In this document: piece by piece, positions 1 to 10,639 of the stretch
How the letters are laid out: the number at the start of each line of letters is the position of its first letter
Position numbering within the stretch: the first letter of the stretch is position 1
NCBI GenBank assembly: GCA_032716605.1
Contig: CM064502.1
Span: 36,257,882-36,321,881, forward strand
DNA: 64,000 nt
Direction of reading: 5' to 3'
From: Paralithodes platypus
Taxonomy: Eukaryota > Arthropoda > Malacostraca > Decapoda > Lithodidae
Notes under the pieces: model-generated
Seen by the model: only the letters and a program-made list of their open reading frames with translations
What the model was told of the DNA's origin: nothing
The model's database searches: none
Made by a program: the position numbers and the translations under genes

Positions 1-880
1 ACAACTCTGTTACTAAACCAATATTTACCTATATATTTTCTGAAACGAATTGTATCTAATTTGAAACCATTTGTTTGAGTTCTTTCGCTATCACTGAGCT
101 TTAGTACATCATTAATGTATCCTTTATTAATCCCACTAACCCGCTTTAACATAATATTATCCCCTCTAACTCTGCATCTCTCTAACCAATGTAAGACTAA
201 TTTATTCAACCTTTCTTCATAGGGAAGATTTCTAATAATATGGATAATTTTTGTCATTCTTCGTTGTACTCTCTCCAAGGAATCTATATTAATTATGTAA
301 TAGGAAAACCGAAATTGAACAGCATAATCCATATGTGGCCTTACTAACGCTAGACAAAGTTTTAACCCATTGAAACTCTGACGCGTTTTAGCAGTTTATT
401 TTGGCTATCACTAGAAGATTTTATTCAGCTTAGGAAGGATCTGGGAGTATTAAAAGGGTATATACTATCTCAATCAACCCTTTGACTTCCACATACCGTT
501 ACTAATCTGAATAAAATCGTCCAATAGTAGCCAGAAAACAGAACAATAATGCGTATTGGAGTTTGAAAGGGTTAAGAATACGTCTGCTGTTCTATTACTC
601 ACACTTCTAAATATAAATCCAATAACTCTATTTGCTTTGTTCCGAACACTGATGCATTGATTTCGTGGTTTCAAATCACAGTTGATGATAACTCATTTTT
701 GTGTTCATTATCTAAGTTTCGTATATCCACGTTATCAAATTTATAACCTGCATTTTCAAATTGTACTACATTGCACTAATCTACGTTGAACTTCATCTGC
801 CAATTCACTACGCATTCGTGTAGTGTATCTAGACCTCTTTGGAGAGCCTGAATATCATGATCAGAATTGACACCTCTTCC
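1..880 (-). pseudogene. LINE fragment: C-terminal part of a non-LTR reverse transcriptase
   Basis: Read on the minus strand, this holds the post-catalytic part of a non-LTR retrotransposon ORF2. Around 780-870 it encodes a segment like the thumb/linker (LHECVVNWQMKFNV). Around 590-680 it encodes RNKANRVIGFIFRSVSNR, and around 235-360 it encodes LVRPHMDYAVQF followed by LERVQRRMTKII. The same block order occurs in the better preserved LINE at 39.55-41.31 kb. The ORF has stops and shifts and is cut by a MITE at 366-571. It also continues off the left edge of the window. The CR1/L2/Jockey-like grouping is inferred from these motifs. It is not functional. Confidence 0.75.
366..571. mobile_element. 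MITE family B copy inserted in the LINE
   Basis: A roughly 206-bp palindromic element bounded by TTAA at 362-365 and 572-575. Left and right ends are imperfect inverted repeats starting TTAACCC. The centre carries the family B signature: an AGACGATT-like stretch followed by 'agcttaggaagg', and the same on the opposite arm. It has no ORF. It interrupts the LINE reading frame between the FLTL and LVRP motifs, so it inserted after the LINE. Confidence 0.7.
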
Positions 881-882
881 TA

Positions 883-1159
883 TTAAAGGGGCCCGGGGGG
901 TGACCTGTTTTTGTTCTGTCCTTTTCTATCTTTCTCTGTCTTGTATCAATTTGGCCCCATTCAGCCTACTGTTTTAAGACGTTTATCCCCATCCTGGTGT
1001 CAATTTTTTACTGGTGAGCGGTAGCGAGCCAGCATATTTTTTATTTTTGTTTGACAGTAGGTTAAATTTGTACATTTTTCGATAGAAAAATTTCTCCGGC
1101 GAAGCCGAATTTCTTCATATGATGCTGGCTCGCTATCGCTCGCCAGGAAGAAATCGACT
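883..1159 (+). mobile_element. MITE family D copy, right arm truncated
   Basis: It starts at TTAA (883-886) and runs through the D left arm: 'gccccattcagcctactg', then the GTCTTAA-type iteron, then 'gcgagcggtagcgagcc'. The centre has hairpin ATTTTTC/GAAAAAT and hairpin CCGGC-GAA-GCCG. The right arm stops after 'gaagaaatcgac' at 1159, where unrelated DNA begins, so the right terminus is missing. Confidence 0.65.
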
Positions 1160-2785
1160 GTTACGACCGGGGCTACGAATAAAACAAGGGCACTCAATGA
1201 TTGGACTAGTAATAGGGCACTATGCAACAACGGTACGCTAGATCCAAACCCTCGAACTTATATGCCGGCGAACAAAACACCTATACCCTCCAGGGTTAAT
1301 CTGCAATAGCGGGGTATCCTTAACTGGGCATAAATGTACTCTACTTCAGGCTAACCCACACTGGTATAGCCTGATAACAAACAAGATGCAAGTTACGTTA
1401 AAATGCATAAAAAGGAATCTATGGAAAGATCAATTAAATCACTGCAAGATTTAATACAATAAAAAGATGCTTCAATACAGTTACTCTAAACAACAATAAA
1501 CTCTTCACTCCTATCTGAAAGAAAGTGAAGTATAGTCCTACAGCATAGACCTGGAAACTTCTGAAGAAAGTCTGATGCTCATAAGATGCTCGTACTGATC
1601 TTGAACTATATAAAGGCAGGAGGCAGGACACCACACGTGTAAATCGAATACACAAAAAGATAGGACATATAATGTGAACTGACACGAGAATACTATAAAT
1701 GCGCAACGAAAGCAATGCTCGACACTAAAAGTACTTCCTCATCAACGAAACAGTCTGCTATGGTTGTGCAGCTCAACAACAACCTAGACTAATAAATGCT
1801 GTGAATAATAATGCGCACATATCAAAGAGCTTATATTAAATACTAACAAGTGTCTACTCGATTAATAATGTCTAGCTGGGATACTCTAGGTAAGGAACTG
1901 GGGTTGAGCAAGACAGGCTCGTAGCCTAGCGATGTCCTTAAGACTGCATCCTTTAAGTTACGTTAATTGACTAGGGTGCTCTCTCGATAGATCCAGATCA
2001 CAAGTATCTGGTTCTATCCTGGCGACCCTCTAAAGCCAAGCAAAGAGGCAGCAAAGTGTGGAACTGGTACAGGCCAAAACCCTCAGTCAACACAATGCTG
2101 CACTCGCAAAGGACGCAACCGAAAAGACAACCCAGGCTACCACAGGACCGGTCGAAGTTGTGGAGGTATAAGCAAACCGTACACACATGGGAGACAACGA
2201 CTACAGTTACCTTATCCCAGTCTAGCATTAAATAAAAGAGCAGAAACACTAAATCAATAATGGAGACACACAAAGTTCTTAATCTATACTAAGAACCCTC
2301 AAACCTATTCGAAGTACATGTAAATATCTCTGAGGACGGCGCATGCAATAAAATGGGCCGGCTATGAAAACCGTATGCAGAACCCAAGGGGATAAGTAAT
2401 TGAATAAAGGCGAGAAGTAATGGAAAAGACTAAGTTCAGAGAGAGAAACAGTGATAGAGGTGGTGATCGGGGGAGAGTATGCAAAGGGATGTTAGAAGCA
2501 CGCACGCCAAGCCTGTCCTGACGAGGACAGCTCCTGGAGACCCTCATGTAGGAGGTAAGTTACACAGGAGCCCGCAAAGGCGCGATGGTCGGCCAATCAC
2601 GGGCCGAGACGTCACAAGACAGCAGGTGTAACGTGACACAGCAAGACACGCCGTCCAATAGCGAACGAGAGGCAGGAATGCACCCGCACCTACAGACACT
2701 CACTACCTTCTCGCTCTGAAAGTCTTTCTCATTCCCACGCTGGTACTATCATCACTACTGTTGATATAAAATATAACCCGTTGTC
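1160..2785 (-). mobile_element. Possible solo LTR or other retroelement segment, family unknown
   Basis: About 1.6 kb with no credible ORF that abruptly interrupts the right arm of the D element. On the minus strand it would end in GGTCGTAACA, resembling the LTR end of the gypsy element at 43.5 kb (GTTCGTAACA), and would begin near 2785 with TGTGACAACGGG. A clean target duplication was not found, and the missing D arm does not resume on the other side. The LTR interpretation is therefore weak. Confidence 0.25.
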
Positions 2786-2796
2786 ACAGACGAAAA

Positions 2797-3134
2797 CAAA
2801 GACCACCACTGGACTGTCTGTGACAATGCGATTACTAGGAAAGAAAGAACAACATTCTCTGATAACTGTAGCCCATTTCGATGTCCCTGGCGAGCGTTAG
2901 TGGCTAACGAGAGGCGATTCTGCCAACCCTGGTAGACGTCACACCCTGCCCAAGATATGGGACGCTCAACATTAGGCGACCACCATATCTGACAAGGCAG
3001 AATGCCGACATGACCCGCCACACCTAGCCACTAGCGCTCGCCAGGGACATCGAAATGGGCTACAGTTATCAGAGAATGTTGTTCTTTCTTTCCTAGTAAT
3101 CGCATTGTCACAGACAGTCCAGTGGTGGTCTTTG
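2797..3134. mobile_element. Foldback element with near-perfect 105-bp arms (family E)
   Basis: Positions 2801-2905 and 3026-3130 are inverted copies of each other. By eye they differ at one position (GTTAG versus GCTAG near the inner end). The 120-bp centre is unrelated to the arms. The inner part of each arm contains CCCTGGCGAGCG, a motif also found in MITE families A and D. No ORF spans it. Such high arm identity implies a recent origin or arm-to-arm gene conversion. Confidence 0.8.
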
Positions 3135-3197
3135 GTGGTAATGGAAGTTAGTGGTGGGGACAGATGGGTTAGTAACTGAGGGGATGATAAAATAAAG

Positions 3198-3530
3198 TTA
3201 TTAATTTACAAACGCAGTCAGTCGCGGGTTTGATGCGAGATATTTGTCTAGGCGAAGTTTAAATGATTCAACGGTGCTGCAGTCTATAACATCTCTGGGA
3301 AGCCCATTCCGTAAGTTGACAACTCGATTGAAGAAGAAATGTTTAGCTTCGTGCGAGTTAAAAGATTTACCAATAATTTTGCACCCGTTTCTCCGCGTGT
3401 AATTAGATTGGTCGATAGTGAAGTACTTACTACAGTTCATATTGTCGATGCCTTTGATGATTTTGAACACTTGAATTAAGTCACCTCTTAACCCTCCTGG
3501 CCCGGGCTGTCTCTCCAAAGGATGGAGCTC
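3198..3530 (-). pseudogene. LINE fragment: extreme C-terminus of a reverse transcriptase ORF
   Basis: An open frame of about 105 codons on the minus strand carries the typical C-terminal block of CR1/L2-like LINE ORF2. It has LRGDLIQVFKIIKGID, then FFFNRVVNLRNGLPRDVID, then STVESFKLRLDKYL, and a stop near 3201. Nothing of the catalytic RT domain lies next to it, so this is a 5'-truncated relic of about 330 bp. Its end lies close to the foldback element E. Domain assignment rests on recognised family motifs. Confidence 0.75.
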
Positions 3531-3535
3531 GTATC

Positions 3536-4257
3536 CGGGCGATCTGGCCGAATATCAACAAAAGTAAACTAAGGCTAATATCGCTTAATATATTACCTAC
3601 ATTAATCAAACATATATAGAAATGGGCGCCTTACCTTGCTGAGTAGAATGGCGTTGAGTAGAGCTCTCTAGCTCAACTGGTTCCGGAGTGATGTGATGGA
3701 AGTGGAGGTAACTTTGCCGCGTATTTACCTCGGCGCGTCCGAACACTCGACCGCGGCCCCGGCTACGACGCCCAGTTGCACTCGTCGCTCCACCCGCAAT
3801 TATGCCGGGAAGCGATTTGATAGTGTTTTATAGTTTATTATGTCATTTATTATAGTTATTATGTTATTTTCACTCAATAAAGTTATTTACAATAAAGTTA
3901 TTTGTGTCTCTGTCACTTATTACTTAGTTTTATTATTATTATTATGATTATAGTGTCACTTTCACTGGATTTGATAATTGATAGTGTCATTTTCACTGTT
4001 ATGTATTGTTTGGTAAGCTAATAACATATATAGTGTCACTGTTACTTGTTCATATTGTTATGAAGGCACTTATTATTACTTGTGTGAGTCTCTTTCACTT
4101 ATACATAGTGTTATTATTATTATACTGTCACTTTTACTTGTTCATATTGTTATTGAAGGCACTTATTATTACTTATATTTGTCCTTTTCACTTATACTTA
4201 GTTATATTATTATTAGCCTAATAGTTGAGTGTCACTTTCACTGGTGTCACTTCCACT
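3536..4257. other. GC-rich patch, then degenerate AT-rich tandem repeat
   Basis: 3600-3810 is unusually GC-rich for this window (cgcgtccgaacactcgacc region) but has no recognisable ORF. 3830-4257 consists of loosely repeated 'gtcactttcact' and 'ttattattactt' blocks. Short open frames through it are low-complexity read-through. It lies downstream of the piggyBac relic and may be its 3' flank. Confidence 0.4.
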
Positions 4258-5435
4258 TCAAAAGTTTGTTAGAGTGTGGAAGTCGTTGAAGCAGGTGCCA
4301 GCACACAGTCCAACTTGACACTCGAGGCATTCCCAAGTGGTTTTTGTGGCTTTGCGGGGTCTGCGAGTTGTGTGGCTGCACACATGGCACCTCTTCTTCA
4401 CTCTTGACTTAGTATGAGGACCCTGGAAAGGAAGGGCGTTGAGCTGGTGCTTCCTGAAAAAGTCAGCACACCCAGTTCTGTCCAGCTGGCCTGGTCCTTG
4501 TAGTGGCCTCCCTGGTGTACCCGCATGTTTAGCCAGGAGCTCAAGTAGCACCTGCTTGTGGAACTTCCGCAGGGACTTGTACTTCTTGGCTCCTGGAGTC
4601 CTCAGACGGTAGATGTTGTAGGCATTGAGGACCGACATATCTACCGTATGCAGGATAAACTTCTTGTACCACCTGCAAGATGTTCGCAGGCAGTCGATGA
4701 AGCCCATCTGCATGTCGGACTTGTCGACGAGGCGCATATTGATGTTGTAGTCCAGGACAGCAGCTGGTTTCTGGACGGGGTTCTTGATTCTTCGGTCCAC
4801 CTTCCCTGTGGCGACCATCTGGGCCTTGTGGCATGTGCTGAGGAGGTTGACCTTGCGCTGGTCATGCCAGTGGATGGAGAGGATGGGGCCACTCTTCTTG
4901 TGGAAGATGTCCGCCTTCTTCGTCTTGGTTGTGTAGCCTGGCATGCCCTTCCTCTTGGCCTTGACTGTGCCGACAGTTCCGGTCTTGCGGTCATGGAGGT
5001 ACTTGGTCAGGAGAGGCGACGTGTAGTAATTATCGGTGTAGAGATGTTGTTTTTATTGAAGTGCCTCTCCATCATCTTGTTCACTACAGCGCCACCAAAA
5101 CCAATGAGGGGGTCAGTCACAATTTCTCCACCCTTGCCGCTGTAGACCACAAAGTCCTGCACATACCCCGTCAAACAGTCGCAGAGGACGAAGAGCTTGA
5201 TGCCGAAGCGGTGTCTCTTGGACGGGATATACTGTCGGAAGTGCAGCCTACCACGGAACAGGACCAGAGACTCGTCGAGGCACATCTTCTGGAAAGGAAT
5301 CAGGTAGGTGGTAAACCGATGACGTATCATGGCATACAGCTTCCTGATCTTCCATAATGAGTCGGGAAGGTGGACTGCCATGTTGTTTGTCAGGTGGAGA
5401 TAGGAGAGGATGTCGAAGTACCTGTCCCTGGACAT
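4258..5435 (-). pseudogene. piggyBac-type transposase, N-truncated and frameshifted
   Basis: DDE/D transposase of the piggyBac superfamily (cut-and-paste at TTAA, nuclear). The upstream frame (5435 down to about 5045) holds CLDESLVLFRGR (first catalytic Asp) and IPSKRHRFGIKLFVLCDC. The downstream frame (about 5046 down to 4258) holds YTDNYYTSP (second Asp), NMRLVDKSD (third Asp region) and a C-terminal cysteine-rich domain (CHVC, CLEC, CAGTC). The two parts are in different frames, joined near 5045-5060, so about one base is lost or gained. An in-frame TAA lies just before the ATG at 5433-5435, and the acidic N-terminal domain is absent. It is related to, but clearly diverged from, the transposase at 16.8-18.6 kb. 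Its termini were not recognised. Confidence 0.9.
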
Positions 5436-5479
5436 GTATTAGCCAAATGCTGGAGTCGTTATGATGTCGCCAGATGCCA

Positions 5480-5562
5480 CAGATCCTTCCTAAGCTGCAT
5501 AATATCGTCTAAATAGAGCTAGAATATAATTAAACACCCGTTGCTGGTACTCAAAGGGTTAA
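5480..5562. mobile_element. Half copy of MITE family B
   Basis: The right half only: 'ccttcctaagctgcat', then the ATCGTCTAAATAG stretch, then an end like GGTACTCAAAGGGTTAA with TTAA at 5559-5562. The left half is missing. It abuts the truncated 5' end of the piggyBac relic. Confidence 0.55.
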
Positions 5563-5865
5563 GAGTGGTGGACATGTCTCTCCTCTCTGATTCCAGCGCA
5601 CCTTTACAATTCAGCATGAGTCCTAAACCATTTATAATTATTTGTTAATGTTTATGTATCTATTGAGAGAGAGAGAGAGTGAGTAAGTGAGTGAGTGAGT
5701 GAGTGAGTGAGTGACCGAGCGAGAGAGAGAGAGATTTACATAGATTTACATATACTGTATACACTGACCACCCAGACCATACGATCCCAGCGAAGTGGTC
5801 AGGACTATTCTAGTAGAGAATAACTAGCCCGAGAGTAAGGTACAGTGGAAGGAAATGATAGCAAA

Positions 5866-5913
<48 letters not shown>

Positions 5914-6035
5914 AGAGCGAGAGAAGGTGTAGGAAGAGAGAAGGAAACGCAGGCATGGAGTGTGAGAAACGAGCGAACATGATAAACACACCTGCTTTGA
6001 AGGGGCTGAGTAAACTAAGCTAGGAGGAAGTGAAG
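5563..6035. repeat. GA/GAGT microsatellites with an 85-bp dispersed repeat (F)
   Basis: GAGT/GA tracts lie at 5665-5730 and 5869-5908. Between them, 5728-5822 is a copy of repeat F (tacatagattta... actgaccac ... aagtggtcaggac ... tctagtagagaa). Repeat F recurs at 36.85, 54.87 and 54.96 kb, always inside GA or TC tracts. No gene is seen. Confidence 0.6.
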
Positions 6036-6473
6036 ATAAGGGGACAGTGGTTATTTTGGGGGTCTATTTAAGTAAAAATAAAATAAAATAAAAATAAAAA
6101 AAAAGGAAAAGTGGGGATTGGGCCTGAGTATATAGATAGATAGATCTATTTTGTCTAGTTTCCTCCATAGATCTCCATCAAACAAACATCCATTAGATCC
6201 CCCTTCAAGATTAATTTGTACATTTTTCGGTAGAAAAAATTCACGGCCGAAGGCCTGTTCCTCCAGAATTACAGGCTTGCTTTCGCTCGCCAGAAAACCA
6301 CCCAAAAACGACACCTAAAGGGCACGGTAAGGTCTAAATAGTGACAACCAAAATGGGACAAATAGTCCTAGAATCGACAAACTAATGGGGCAAGCGTCTT
6401 AAATTTTCAAAACTAATGGGGCTAAGCATGAGGAAGAAAGGGGACCAGGAAAACGGCCCCCATCTCCCCTTAA
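6036..6473 (+). mobile_element. MITE family A copy (A1)
   Basis: Left end ATAAGGGGACAG (decayed TTAA), right end CATCTCCCCTTAA at 6461-6473. Internal order is the family A plan: paired CTAGACC blocks, the ATTTTTCGGTAGAAAAAAT stem, a CGGCC-GAA-GGCC hairpin, CTCGCTT..CGCTCGCCAG, then iterons with the ggcacg / gtct-taa pattern. It has no ORF. Confidence 0.8.
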
Positions 6474-6529
6474 GGGAAATATCATATAGCGAGACAAAAA
6501 CAAGGGAGGTGGAAACACTTCTGAGAATT

Positions 6530-6848
6530 GAGACAAGGAAAGAACGTGCTAAAACAATAAAGGTGACACGTGCTAAAACAATAAAGGCGACACGTGCTAA
6601 AACAATAAAGGCGACACGTACTAAAACAATAAAGGCGACACGTGCTAAAACAATAAAGGCGACACGTGCTAAAACAATAAAGGCGACACGTACTAAAACA
6701 ATAAAGGCGACACGTGCTAAAACAATAAAGGCGACACGTACTAAAACAATAAAGGCGACACGTGCTAAAACAATAAAGGCGACACGTGCTAAAACAATAA
6801 AGGCGACACGTGCTAAAACAATAAAGGCGACACGTGCTAAAACAAATA
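6530..6848. repeat. 24-bp minisatellite, about 13 copies
   Basis: Tandem unit built around cgtgctaaaacaataaagg. Because 24 is divisible by 3, it reads as a RAKTIKAT protein repeat on one strand, which is a by-product and not a gene. It begins 57 bp after the right end of A1. Confidence 0.9.
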
Positions 6849-7385
6849 TATAAATACTTGGTAATGGTTATGTTGTTATCATATTTAGTTAAGGGGATAT
6901 GGTACAATACTTGGTAATGGTTATATTGTTATCATATTTAGTTAAGGGGATATGGTACAATACTTGGTAATGGTTATGTTGTTATCATATTTAGTTAAGG
7001 GGATATGGTACAATACTTGGTAATGGTTATGGTGTTATCATATTTAGTTAAGGGGATATGGTACAATACTTGGTAATGGTTATGTTGTTATCATATTTAG
7101 TTAAGGGGATATGGTACAATACTTGGTAATGGTTATGTTGTTATCATATTTAGTTAAGGGGATATGGTACAATACTTGGTAATGGTTATGTTGTTATCAT
7201 ATTTAGTTAAGGGGATATGGTACAATACTTGGTAATGGTTATGTTGTTATCATATTTAGTTAAGGGGATATGGTTCAATACTTGGTAATGGTTATGTTGT
7301 TATCATATTTAGTTAAGGGGATATGGTACAATACTTGGTAATGGTTATGTTGTTATCATATTTAGTTAAGGGGATATGGTTCACT
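6849..7385. repeat. 53-bp minisatellite, about 10 copies, containing a MITE A end
   Basis: Each 53-bp unit contains TTAAGGGGATATGGT, the left terminus of the MITE A copy (A2) that starts at the last TTAA of the array (7366-7369). The rest of the unit (atacttggtaatggttatg and so on) is the flank to the left of that MITE. Units are nearly identical, with one or two variable bases. Confidence 0.9.
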
Positions 7386-7731
7386 TTTTGGTAGATTTTT
7401 TCATTTATTCATTATTTTTCTAGTTTCCTCCCTAGACCTCCAGCAAACTTAAAAAAAACATCCATTACATTCCCCTTGTATCGTACATTTTTCGGTAGAA
7501 ACATTTCATGGCCGTAGGCTGGTTCTTCCAAAATTACAGGCTTACTATCATTCGCCAGGATAAAAAAAATCGATATCTAAATAGCACGAAAGGTTTTAAT
7601 ATTGACAACAAAATGGGGGCGAAAGGTCTTAAAATCGACAAACTAATGAGGCAAACATCTTAAAATTCGAAAATTAATGGGATTAAACATGAGGGAGAAG
7701 GGGGTCTATAAAAACAACCCTCTCCCCTTAA
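7366..7731 (+). mobile_element. MITE family A copy (A2)
   Basis: TTAA at 7366-7369 and 7728-7731. Left end GGGGATATGGTTCAC, right end TCTCCCC before TTAA. The central hairpin is degraded (TGGCC-GTA-GGCTGG). The iterons are recognisable. It shares its left end with the 53-bp minisatellite. Confidence 0.85.
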
Positions 7732-8375
7732 AGCCGTTTTTAGTCCATAAAGTTACAGATTTAGCTATGGAGTTTCTTTCCAAAATGCGACAACTACATG
7801 CTTGCTTATGCTTATAAAACTATTTACCCGTAGCAAACTAATGTGTGTATGCCCTACATATATATAACATTAGTAAACATATCAGCACAACTATATTTAG
7901 TTTAGATGGAATATTTAGTAGAATAGCTAAATTAAATGTTCAAAGAGGAAGAAAGTGAAGACGAATGGTAAGGGTTAGGAGAGCGAGAGAGAGAGAGGTT
8001 TAGTTCCTCAATCGCCTAAACACGGCACTATGAATGTTCATTATTTGTATTGTCATCAATCATTAGGTTTTATCTTTGGCTATTAAAACAATTTTCGTAA
8101 ATATTTCTTGAGTTTGTCGTCGATTATTCTTTCATTTATGTGTCTGGCTCATTTACTGTTTATGTTTGTTGTATGTTTAATCTCGTTGTTGTTGTTGATG
8201 GGGATTGGGCTTGAGTATATAGAATATAATAGAATACATGTTTAATCTTATTAATTTGTTTCGTCTTCTATTACATTTTTTCTTCTCACTAACAGAGTTT
8301 TCAGACGTCAATTAATGATCTTCCCACACACTCCTGTACATACACCCCTCCTCTCTCTGACACGTGTCCCTTACT
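7732..8375. other. No recognisable gene or element
   Basis: AT-rich sequence with a short GA tract near 7980-7998. I see no coding, RNA or mobile-element signature. Confidence 0.5.
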
Positions 8376-8742
8376 TTAAGGGGGTAGGGTTCGCTTTTTG
8401 TGGACCCCCTTCTCCTTCACGTTTAGCCACATTAAGTTTTGAGATTTTAAGACGTTCGATCCATTAGTTTAGCTGTTTTGAGACTTTCACCCCATTTCTT
8501 CGTCAATATTAAGACCTTTCGTGCCATTTAGGTATCGATTTTTTTGCTGGCGAGCGAAAGCGAGCCTGAAATTTTAAGAGGAACCGGCCTTCGGCCGGGA
8601 GATTTTTCTACCGAAAAATGTACACATTTATCTTGAAAGGGGTTCTAGGGGTGATGTTCTAAGGATTATGGAGGTCTAGCGAGAAAACTTAAAAATACTG
8701 TATATAAATAAACAATGATAAACCAAACACTAACCCCCTTAA
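8376..8742 (-). mobile_element. MITE family A copy (A3)
   Basis: TTAA at 8376-8379 and 8739-8742. In reverse orientation it has iterons, CTGGCGAGCGAAAGCGAGCC, a perfect CCGGCC-TTC-GGCCGG hairpin and ATTTTTCTACCGAAAAAT. It is one of the least decayed cores. Confidence 0.85.
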
Positions 8743-8912
8743 TATCCCAACACCTGTACTGCCATAACCTGACACCTGTTCCCTATGGCCTTACATCTGT
8801 TCTGCCACATCCTGACACCTGTTCGTCTGTAACTTCAATCATTGGTCGCCCCTTATGAACACACAGACTGGGCTTGAAGGTATAGATTCAAGATTAACGT
8901 GGAAGTGAAGTA

Positions 8913-8994
<82 letters not shown>

Positions 8995-9422
8995 CGTGTA
9001 TAGAAGGGGTTAAAGCAACACATAACTCTTCTGATTAAACTCTCACAATACACTCTGGCAGGAATTATTAGCGCTCAAGAGGAGGAGTCCATATTATTTT
9101 ATATTTATTTGCTCCTCGGTCGATCTGAGAAGGGGTCGGATTCCCCTCACGCCCACTAGCCTAGCGCGGCTTTCACCATGTTACCAGAAGATGCCGGGTT
9201 AAACTTGAGAATAAAAGTTAGGAGTCACGAGTCTCCGCGTCTTACAAAGTTCACCGGGGAGGATTTTATCGCGAAAGGGATAGGAATTGAAGATTTATAT
9301 ATGGCCAATTTCACAGCCGTGGGCTTCCCTAGGCGCTCTTCCTTGGGTACTCTTTATTTAATTAACCCACGGTATTCACGAGAGAGGTTTGGGAATTCAG
9401 AGGTCGGATAACGTCTCAGTGT
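8743..9422. other. Spacer with GA microsatellite (8924-8990)
   Basis: A (GA)n tract of about 66 bp lies in otherwise unassigned sequence. Repeated 'cctgacacctgttc'-like phrases occur at 8750-8830. A small ORF at 9178-9411 is listed separately. Confidence 0.5.
9178..9411 (+). CDS. Small hypothetical ORF, doubtful
   Basis: A 77-codon ORF begins at an ATG in a favourable context (CACCATG) and ends just before MITE A4. I recognise no domain, signal peptide or membrane segment. It lies outside tandem repeats, so it is not simple read-through, but there is no sign of splicing partners or a family. Chance is the likelier explanation. Confidence 0.12.
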   Translation: MLPEDAGLNLRIKVRSHESPRLTKFTGEDFIAKGIGIEDLYMANFTAVGFPRRSSLGTLYLINPRYSRERFGNSEVG

Positions 9423-9758
9423 TTAAGGGGAGATATCCACTTGAGGGACTTTTTTCTTGACCCCTTTCTCGCTCATGTGTAGCCCCATTGCTTTTGATAT
9501 GTTAAGACGTTTGCCCCATTTTTTTGACGATTTTAAGAACTTTCAACCCATTTCTGTCAATTTTAAGACCTTTCGTGCCATTTATGTGTCGATTTTATCC
9601 TGGCGAGCGATAGCGAGCCTGTAATTTAAGAGGAATCGGCTTTAAGCCGGGACATTTTTCTACCGAAAAATGTACAAATTTATCTTGAAAGGGGCTCAAG
9701 GGGGTGTAATTTTAAGCTTGAAGGATACCTAGGGAGCAAACTAAAAACCTCCCCTTAA
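9423..9758 (-). mobile_element. MITE family A copy (A4)
   Basis: TTAA at 9423-9426 and 9755-9758. The hairpin is CGGCTT-T-AAGCCG, a stem different from other copies but still paired. ATTTTTCTACCGAAAAAT is intact, and four iteron-like blocks are visible. Confidence 0.85.
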
Positions 9759-10639
9759 GAAGCTCAAACTCGCATATCATAATTATGTACGTATTTTTTA
9801 TAATTATCCTCTATTACCTTCTGTGCATGTGTTGAAACTAATTCGGCTTCTCCAGTCAAGTAGAACCTACCTAATTTATCCAATCAACCCCAGTAAAAAC
9901 CTGGCATAACAGTTAATTTTCAGCTTTTTTATGTTTTTCTTAGTCGTGTCCAAAATCTGTAAGTAGTTTTGCTGGATCAACCTACTGTACATGCATTTCT
10001 CAAAAGTGTTTCTTCTCGCTGATTGCAAAAGTACCCTGAATGACATACATACCCTTTCAGTAATATAATAAAATTACCTCTTGTTTTTTTTATTTAGTGG
10101 AAGGAGAATATAATTATACAGCTCAGGAAGGCCCTCAATCAAGGACATAATATACGTTTAAGTTGTTTGTTTAAACTTTCCCTTACCTTTCCTATGTTCA
10201 ATATAATAATTGTCAACAATTGTCGGAACAAAATATGTCTCATGGTATACCAAAAGACTTAAATATGATTGAATAGGATCGTATTTTATATTTATATACA
10301 ATATATATACTCTTTAATATTCGTGATTAATTATGTTTTATGTTATTATACAGTGTATACCTGTATACTCACCTTGCTCAAGTTATTATAATTTGCTTAA
10401 CCACAATATATAATTAGACACACTATATTATATTGCTAGGAACACCGAGAAAAATGGTGAAAAAGAAAGTGTGTGACCTCGAATGAAGAACACATAGGAG
10501 GAATATTTTGTGAAGTTTATGAAAGAGAATGGAAACACCAGGGGAACTGTAGGAATTCTGATATGTTACACTAGCCATATTATATAGGTATAGAAAATAC
10601 AACAGGAGAGGGAGTGGAGAATACTGTGAATATAAGAGA
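9759..10639. other. No recognisable gene or element
   Basis: AT-rich sequence. Short open frames carry no recognisable motif. Confidence 0.5.

Noticed and set aside
4558..5145. 195-residue plus-strand ORF
   Set aside because: Antisense shadow of the piggyBac transposase relic.
6416..6853. 145-residue repetitive protein (RAKTIKAT repeats)
   Set aside because: A 24-bp minisatellite whose length is a multiple of three opens the frame on both strands.
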